Positions 60,101 through 64,000 of a stretch of DNA of 64,000 nt are shown here, in pieces. The position numbers and the translations under genes are program-made. This DNA is from Owenia fusiformis. Lineage: Eukaryota; Annelida; Polychaeta; Sabellida; Oweniidae. Positions within the stretch are counted from its first letter, which is position 1. Every line of letters starts with the position of its first letter. A model generated the notes under the pieces. The model did no database searches. It was not told the origin of the DNA and was given only the letters and a program-made list of their open reading frames with translations. Location: positions 35,467,375 through 35,531,374 of the forward strand of contig CAIIXF020000005.1 in the NCBI GenBank assembly GCA_903813345.2. The letters run 5' to 3'.

Positions 60101-61967
60101 GCATAAGAAGTGGCAACTTCTATGAATAAAAATAGAATGTTTACATGTATACATGTATGCCTTGAGTTTAATGAATTCATGTCCAATATAAAGATTGATA
60201 CAATATTTTAAAGCAAAAATGGAATGATCTATGATCTAAGAATAGAACTGAAGTTTTCTGTATCATTTACTTTAGATAATATGTTAACTATCTCTCCTTC
60301 TAAACAAGGGAGCTTATTATCCTACTGAACAAAGTAAGAACATGTGTGCTTTTTTCAGGGCGCTGCAGAAGAAATTATCAAGGATGGCAATTTTGATAAA
60401 AATAGGGTGGTTGTTATGGGAGGCTCCCATGGGGGTTTCCTGACAGGTCACCTTATAGGACAACATCCTGTAAGTACACTAACTCAGACCCTGAAAATCT
60501 GGCATATAATATTATAAATCCACACACTAAATTGTTAAGAATTGAAAGTGACAAAGGTTCAGGTAGATCCTTCTTTTAGATATTTTTTTAGACTTTATTC
60601 TAATACAGAGGGGGAGAAACACCAGGGTTCAAAGATGACATACGCTTATAATGTAAATCTGAATTGAGATGACATCGTCGCTGATTGGTCAAAAATCGAC
60701 AAACAAATGACGTCATTTATGGCGGTTTCAAAATTTTCGAAATACGCTTCGAATAATATTATGTTCATTTCTGGCGTGTTAACCAATATCATAGTTTCTC
60801 ATTTCACATCAAGATAGGGAAAGGTGTACAGAATATGCCTTTGTCAATTAAAACATCCCATCGAAGTGTAATATTTGATAACTAGCCGATGAAAATTCGA
60901 ACGAACGAAGGTGGTAAGCAAGAGAGGTAATTATGTCTGTCATCTTAAAACTCTGGGGCTTTCCCTCCTCTTATTCTAATAATACACATTCAAACTTTTA
61001 ATACTGAACAGTTTACTTACTTTAGACTTCAGTCATGCTGCATTTAACTATTACCTTATATAGAACTACATGTACCTTGTTGTTGGGAGTTGTCAAAGTG
61101 ATTTGCTTTTACTTTATAGAAATTCTACAGAGCAGCTGTCATGCGAAATCCTGCAATAAATGTTGCCAGTACGTATATCAATGTATCATCAATAGACAAA
61201 CAACAGCCATTTTTCTCTGTGCATTAATGACTTTAAGCGATCCATATGCTGGATGTTGTTCAATCAAAAACATAATTTTTATGGCCCAGGAGTATTTATT
61301 GGAAGTAGTTTCAAAATAAGCCCATGGGCAAGGGGCTTTTAATGTTTCCAGAGAAAACATCAAAATTTAGCCTTGCTTTCCTCCATGGCCTTATTATTAG
61401 AAAATCTGGTACAGTTGATAAAAATTTGATGGTTCAGAAAAACAAATCAGCATTATTCGTAGTGTTTTATACATTTTCTTTTCTTTTGATTCTGTTTTCT
61501 AATGATTGATGAACCTTATATTTAAAATATTTTATTTATTTCATATGCTGCCAATTTTGCATTCATTTCATGTGTTACTTTGGTTTTCAGGTATGCTCGG
61601 ATCTACAGACATCCCTGATTGGTAAGTATAGGCTGAAGGGAGGGGGGGGGGTACAGATTAGGGGTGGTACAGATCAGAAAAAATGAAATATTCCATCAAA
61701 TAAGATTTTGTTATACAGTTTTTGAAGTACATGTACTGTAGTTTGAAGTGTAAAATTAAAAAAAATCCAGTTTTAATACACATATAGTGATTTATTGTAT
61801 TGGAAGAATCTGTCAAATTAAATTCAGTATCACATTCACATTAAGACTTCCTTCTTCCCCACAGGTGTTTTGTAGAGGCAGGGATCGAATACAATCAAAG
61901 TATACTAGCAGGTGTCGAAGATTACAAAAAAATGTGGGAGAGATCACCTATCAAGTATGTTAAAGAT
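48172..61967 (+). CDS. APEH: Acylaminoacyl-peptide hydrolase (APEH), 16 exons seen, 3' end beyond window
   Basis: S9-family serine peptidase that removes N-acylated residues from peptides in the cytosol. Exons: 48172-48180, 48298-48536, 49200-49290, 49629-49707, 50102-50394, 50781-50872, 51565-51727, 51971-52028, 52559-52665, 53275-53326, 59365-59453, 59657-60049, 60359-60469, 61121-61169, 61591-61621, 61865-61967. All phases join (653 aa). The N-terminal half is the beta-propeller ([19 protein letters not shown]). The hydrolase domain has [23 protein letters not shown], the nucleophile elbow GGSHGGF (Ser about 578) and [10 protein letters not shown]. Human APEH is 732 aa; the last ~80 residues with the catalytic Asp and His must lie right of the window. 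The first exon (MSK) is tentative: the frame is open upstream and an earlier Met is possible. Intron 10 (6 kb) holds a GPCR on the other strand. Confidence 0.93.
48560..48740. repeat. GTGTTCAC dispersed repeat in APEH intron 2
   Basis: Contains aggtgttcactacatagaga and aggtgttcacttaaacaggt, ending ggttttact. Same family as 5132-5304. A copy with gtggaacac motifs lies at 50530-50690. Confidence 0.5.
50840..51320 (+). repeat. Tandem copies of the APEH exon 6 end and 5' splice site
   Basis: The true exon end (ttgggtcttatatattgtcc then acagaggaggtaagc) is followed by about six imperfect copies: gacttggttttatatactgt near 50937, four of gactgggtcttatttactgt type between 51009 and 51180, and gacagggtctgatatactgc near 51257. 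Translated, they give LGLIYCP-like peptides as in the exon. The copy at ~51150 keeps a gtggtaagca splice motif and the last has a GC version (aggaggcaagtgg); the middle ones lost it. Intron sequence after the donor (agtgatgcatgctgggtaaa) is also copied. Confidence 0.85.
51363..51510. repeat. ~48-bp tandem repeat, 3 copies
   Basis: Units contain ccatgttattagctactcaa and cacagaaacacatggaaatt. Three copies lie directly after the exon-derived array in the same APEH intron. Confidence 0.85.
52203..52383. repeat. Dispersed repeat (ACAACAGGCAAAATTA family), copy 2
   Basis: High-similarity match to 40780-40985, same orientation. It lies in APEH intron 8, about 175 bp before exon 9. Confidence 0.7.
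52421..52500. repeat. 21-bp tandem repeat, 4 copies, frame-preserving
   Basis: The unit aaaggtgacatgtttaatca+t is repeated four times. At 21 bp it keeps frame and encodes HKGDMFN in the same frame as APEH exon 9, which starts 58 bp later with no stop between. Confidence 0.85.
52882..53078. mobile_element. ~195-bp MITE with CAGGCCTGTAGCCAGG ends
   Basis: Left end caggcctgtagccaggg and right end cctggctacgggcctg are inverted, with short AT-rich interior. It lies in APEH intron 9. The target site is not clear. Confidence 0.65.
53721..54666 (-). pseudogene. Intronless class A GPCR with one frameshift
   Basis: A rhodopsin-family receptor on the minus strand inside APEH intron 10. The first part (from Met at 54666 or 54645) has N-glycosylation sites NMT and NQT, TM1 with [10 protein letters not shown] and TM2 with SSADFVMG (Asp2.50). 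Between 54404 and 54392 the frame changes by one base; the second frame carries TM3 with Cys3.25 (ICLTKY), DRY then [11 protein letters not shown]6 CWFPYF and TM7 [17 protein letters not shown]. All class A hallmarks are present, so only one indel breaks it. It could be a young pseudogene or an assembly error. Intronless and on the opposite strand to its host, it may be a retrocopy. Subfamily not assigned; the ICL2 and TM7 motifs resemble adenosine and trace-amine type receptors. Confidence 0.8.
55122..56660. repeat. Composite CAAAATGGCCGCC-type repeat with inner tandem duplications
   Basis: It starts near acagggtgaccccaaaaaat and ends with gtgggatttgctactccagg. It includes a ~115-bp duplication (ctttgataactccaatataa; tcgtcatactggtcgtggtc) at 55310-55545, then three ~125-bp units (aaaaccgctcatcagatttc; cggccatcttgttttctgg) at 55560-55965, then further diverged units. 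A catgt pentamer run lies at 56499-56525. Confidence 0.7.
56878..58150. mobile_element. Dispersed element with TCCCATCGAAC ends and ~150-bp inner repeats
   Basis: It opens with tcccatcgaacgaagttcgg, then a CCGT microsatellite, then about five ~150-bp units with gtggagcgattttgttcata and ggcggccattttgaaaa. It closes near gttcgatgggattcgctacg, so tcccatcgaac is inverted at the two ends. The same opening and closing motifs occur at 62385-62640, 47855-47885 and 56610-56645, showing a dispersed family. No protein is encoded. Class not assigned. Confidence 0.7.
56934..57018. repeat. CCGT/ACGT tetranucleotide microsatellite
   Basis: A run of ccgt units with some acgt and ctgt variants, at a fixed place near the start of the element at 56878-58150. 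A short version, ctgtctgtccgtctg, is at the matching place in the copy at 62420. Confidence 0.9.
60605..60985. mobile_element. MITE-like element in APEH intron 13
   Basis: Starts near ctaatacagagggggagaaa and ends near tttccctcctcttattctaa, which are roughly inverted. The inner part aaggtggtaagcaagagagg followed by tgtctgtcatctt resembles 19300-19345 inside the hAT-like MITE (aaggtggcaagcaagatacg; actgtctgtcatctctaagg). The two may share a segment. Confidence 0.45.
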
Positions 61968-64000
61968 GTGAGTACTGTTATGTACAGTAGATTGTTAAAG
62001 AGGTAATGTCTCAGTAATTCAATTTAAGATCATAAAGATTGTAAATTACAGAGCTTGTAACAGTCATTGGAATTAGGAACTTACAAAGTGTTACATCTTT
62101 GATTCAAAGGGTAATATTGACAAACTCATTTATTCATATCTAGAGGCATAAAATCTCATGTGTCACAAACTACAATGACCTAATCATGAGTAACTGCCTC
62201 ACTGCGTATAGTTCAAATGAAAGTCTAAGCATACTGTACATTGGTATAATAGGACAAATATCTCAAGATACATATCAAATATGGCATAGCTGCAATAAAC
62301 ATGCAACAGTGGCCTCATTGTATCTCTGGGAATAACTTAAATCAACATGTTATTGTTCATGTTGATTATGCTGGACTAATTATCCAACCAAACAAAGTTC
62401 AAATGGGATAGAGAGAAGCCATCTGTCTGTCCGTCTGACAGATTTGATTCAAATTGTATAGGCATATGCCTTATGGGTGTAGGACATCTACTCAAAAAGG
62501 AATTTTCAATATGGCTGCTCAATTCAAAATGGCCACCATTTTTCATAAAAAACTTAATCTTTGATAACTCCAATACTAGTCGACCGATTTGGTTCAAATT
62601 TCATATGCTGATGCCATTTTGTTGATACATACATTTAACCAAGCCTCAAAAAAGTAAGTAGATGGTTGTATAATTTTATAAATATTATGAGCATTCTTCA
62701 TTTAGGTTTAAATAGATGGCATACAAATATGCTAGCTAGGCTTTTACTTATTGGAATTATTGATATTTTATAAGGTATTCTCTCATATTTGTGCAATCAA
62801 GAAGTAAACACATAACACTTTTTATTTTAAAATTTGAAATAAAATAAAATGTTTACTTTTAAAGAAAAAGTTTTCTATGGACTTATCAAGGACGTCTTTG
62901 GACTTATCAAGTAACTGATATTTGAGTTTATAAATATAGTCCTGTATAAGATAATGCTACGAAAGTTAGGTAAGTATTCCAATGAAACCAAGTGGCAGGA
63001 GAGGTATAATATTAAGTTGCATATAAAAGTGTGAATTGCTTTGCTATATATCGGGCGAGAGCCCAGCACTCTACACTACACTAAGTACCAATACTGCGTA
63101 AAAGCACCATAATCGATACCTTAATTGTGTATCTGTAGTTTCTCTGTTGCTTTGGAGATGTACTTTGGGGTGCGTACATCTTCATAGAGGGTCATGGCAC
63201 AGGGCCATTCAAATGACCCTGGTCATTCATGGGTATGTTGTACATGTAGCAGGACATTGCGAGCCTGTCTGCATGGGGCGCCCCAACATCAAATCCAGTG
63301 TGAATGATTCTGCAGGGATGTACTTTTTCTCATGTCACTTTTCCATTTATGATAATAATACTTTCATTCAATTTACACTTCAATTGTTTCATGTTGTGTG
63401 TTACACAATTACAACATGCCACAATCAAAGGCATAAAAATCAATCACAAACAATCCGAACAATCGAAAACTCTGTACAGTAGTTTCTCTGTAACTGTGAG
63501 GATATACTTGTTTTCCGTTTATTGATTAAATAATTCTCTCATTCAGTATACACTTTCATGACAAAGTTACACAGGAAGGTGGCTCATTAATCAATTTTAT
63601 ATACTGATTTTTTTAAGAAAGATTCTTTTATGTCATCCGGCATGAAATTGCCTGTTGTTGTTATTTTTTTTAATTTTACTTATTAGGCTTCATTGTGCTG
63701 ATATTTTCAATGCATGGACATAGCCAGGATGAGGTAGAAAAATACACAAGTTTTACAATATGAAAATTTTAAAATGAAGTCATATGGTTGTGTTATTTTG
63801 CTTTTAGTTCAAATTTGGAAATAAAATTTCAGTGATCTCTCCAGGGCTTTTTTTAGGTGGGTGCAAAATTCTCATTTTCACAATTCAGACCAAAATTGGT
63901 CAAAATATGGCAATTTTTCATGTTTTTTTCTCATTTTCAAGTGGGTGCAAATGGATTTTCAGGTGGGTGCAAGCCCAATTTCAAAATCTCAGGTGGGTGC
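61968..64000 (+). other. APEH intron 16 to window edge
   Basis: After the exon 16 donor (GTGAGT) I looked for the conserved catalytic-Asp and His exons of S9 peptidases and found none, so they lie to the right. The stretch holds a TCCCATCGAAC-family repeat (62370-62640), AT-rich sequence and the GTGGGTGC repeat at 63828-64000. Confidence 0.55.
62370..62640. repeat. Truncated copy of the GAACGAAGTTCGG-type element
   Basis: Begins near aaccaaacaaagttcaaatg with ctgtctgtccgtctg, then gattcaaattgtataggcat and attcaaaatggccaccattt. It is a shorter, diverged member of the family at 56878-58150. Confidence 0.6.

Noticed and set aside
61035-61319. 94-aa open frame overlapping APEH exon 14
   Set aside because: It is in a different frame from the catalytic-domain exon at 61121-61169 and has no recognisable motif.

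Overview
This window is eukaryotic: AT-rich, with spliced genes (GT/AG introns of 0.1 to 9 kb), many short inverted-repeat transposons and no bacterial operon structure. Protein similarity, the fibrinogen-domain gene and the dispersed repeats (including the GAACGAAGTTCGG...CCGTCCGT type) suggest a marine invertebrate, most likely a lophotrochozoan such as a bivalve. The species cannot be fixed from sequence alone. Gene models were built by matching splice sites, reading-frame phase and remembered protein families. No database search was run.

Layout. (1) 1-1.2 kb: first coding exon of DENND6 (minus), running off the left edge. (2) 4.7-29.2 kb: a complete 15-exon TMX3 (minus; ER membrane thioredoxin, 457 aa). 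Its 8.9-kb intron holds a nested plus-strand gene for a secreted coiled-coil/fibrinogen-domain protein (12.85-17.15 kb). (3) 29.24-29.35 kb: a roughly 105-bp divergent promoter between TMX3 and PFDN4. (4) 29.3-34.5 kb: complete PFDN4 (plus, 4 exons, 132 aa). (5) 37-38.7 kb: complete CIMIP7/C3orf84-like ciliary gene (plus, 4 exons, 238 aa). (6) 40.4-44.7 kb: complete MRPL42 (minus, 5 exons, 140 aa). (7) 48.2-62 kb: APEH, acylaminoacyl peptidase (plus, 16 exons seen), with the catalytic serine but not the Asp/His end, which lies beyond the right edge. APEH intron 10 contains an intronless, frameshifted class A GPCR on the minus strand.

The genes are mostly housekeeping (protein folding, mitochondrial translation, peptide turnover, membrane traffic) and do not form one pathway. 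The interest lies in the non-coding structure. Two genes carry tandem arrays grown from their own exon/intron boundaries: fifteen 95-bp copies of the TMX3 3' splice site plus transmembrane segment, and about seven copies of the APEH exon 6 end plus 5' splice site. A 4.2-kb, almost fully palindromic foldback element with inner ~173-bp tandem repeats sits in TMX3 intron 2. Other foldback or MITE-like elements include a TTAA-flanked 1-kb hairpin, a hAT-like MITE with a clear 8-bp target duplication nested in a second element, and a 717-bp palindrome present twice.
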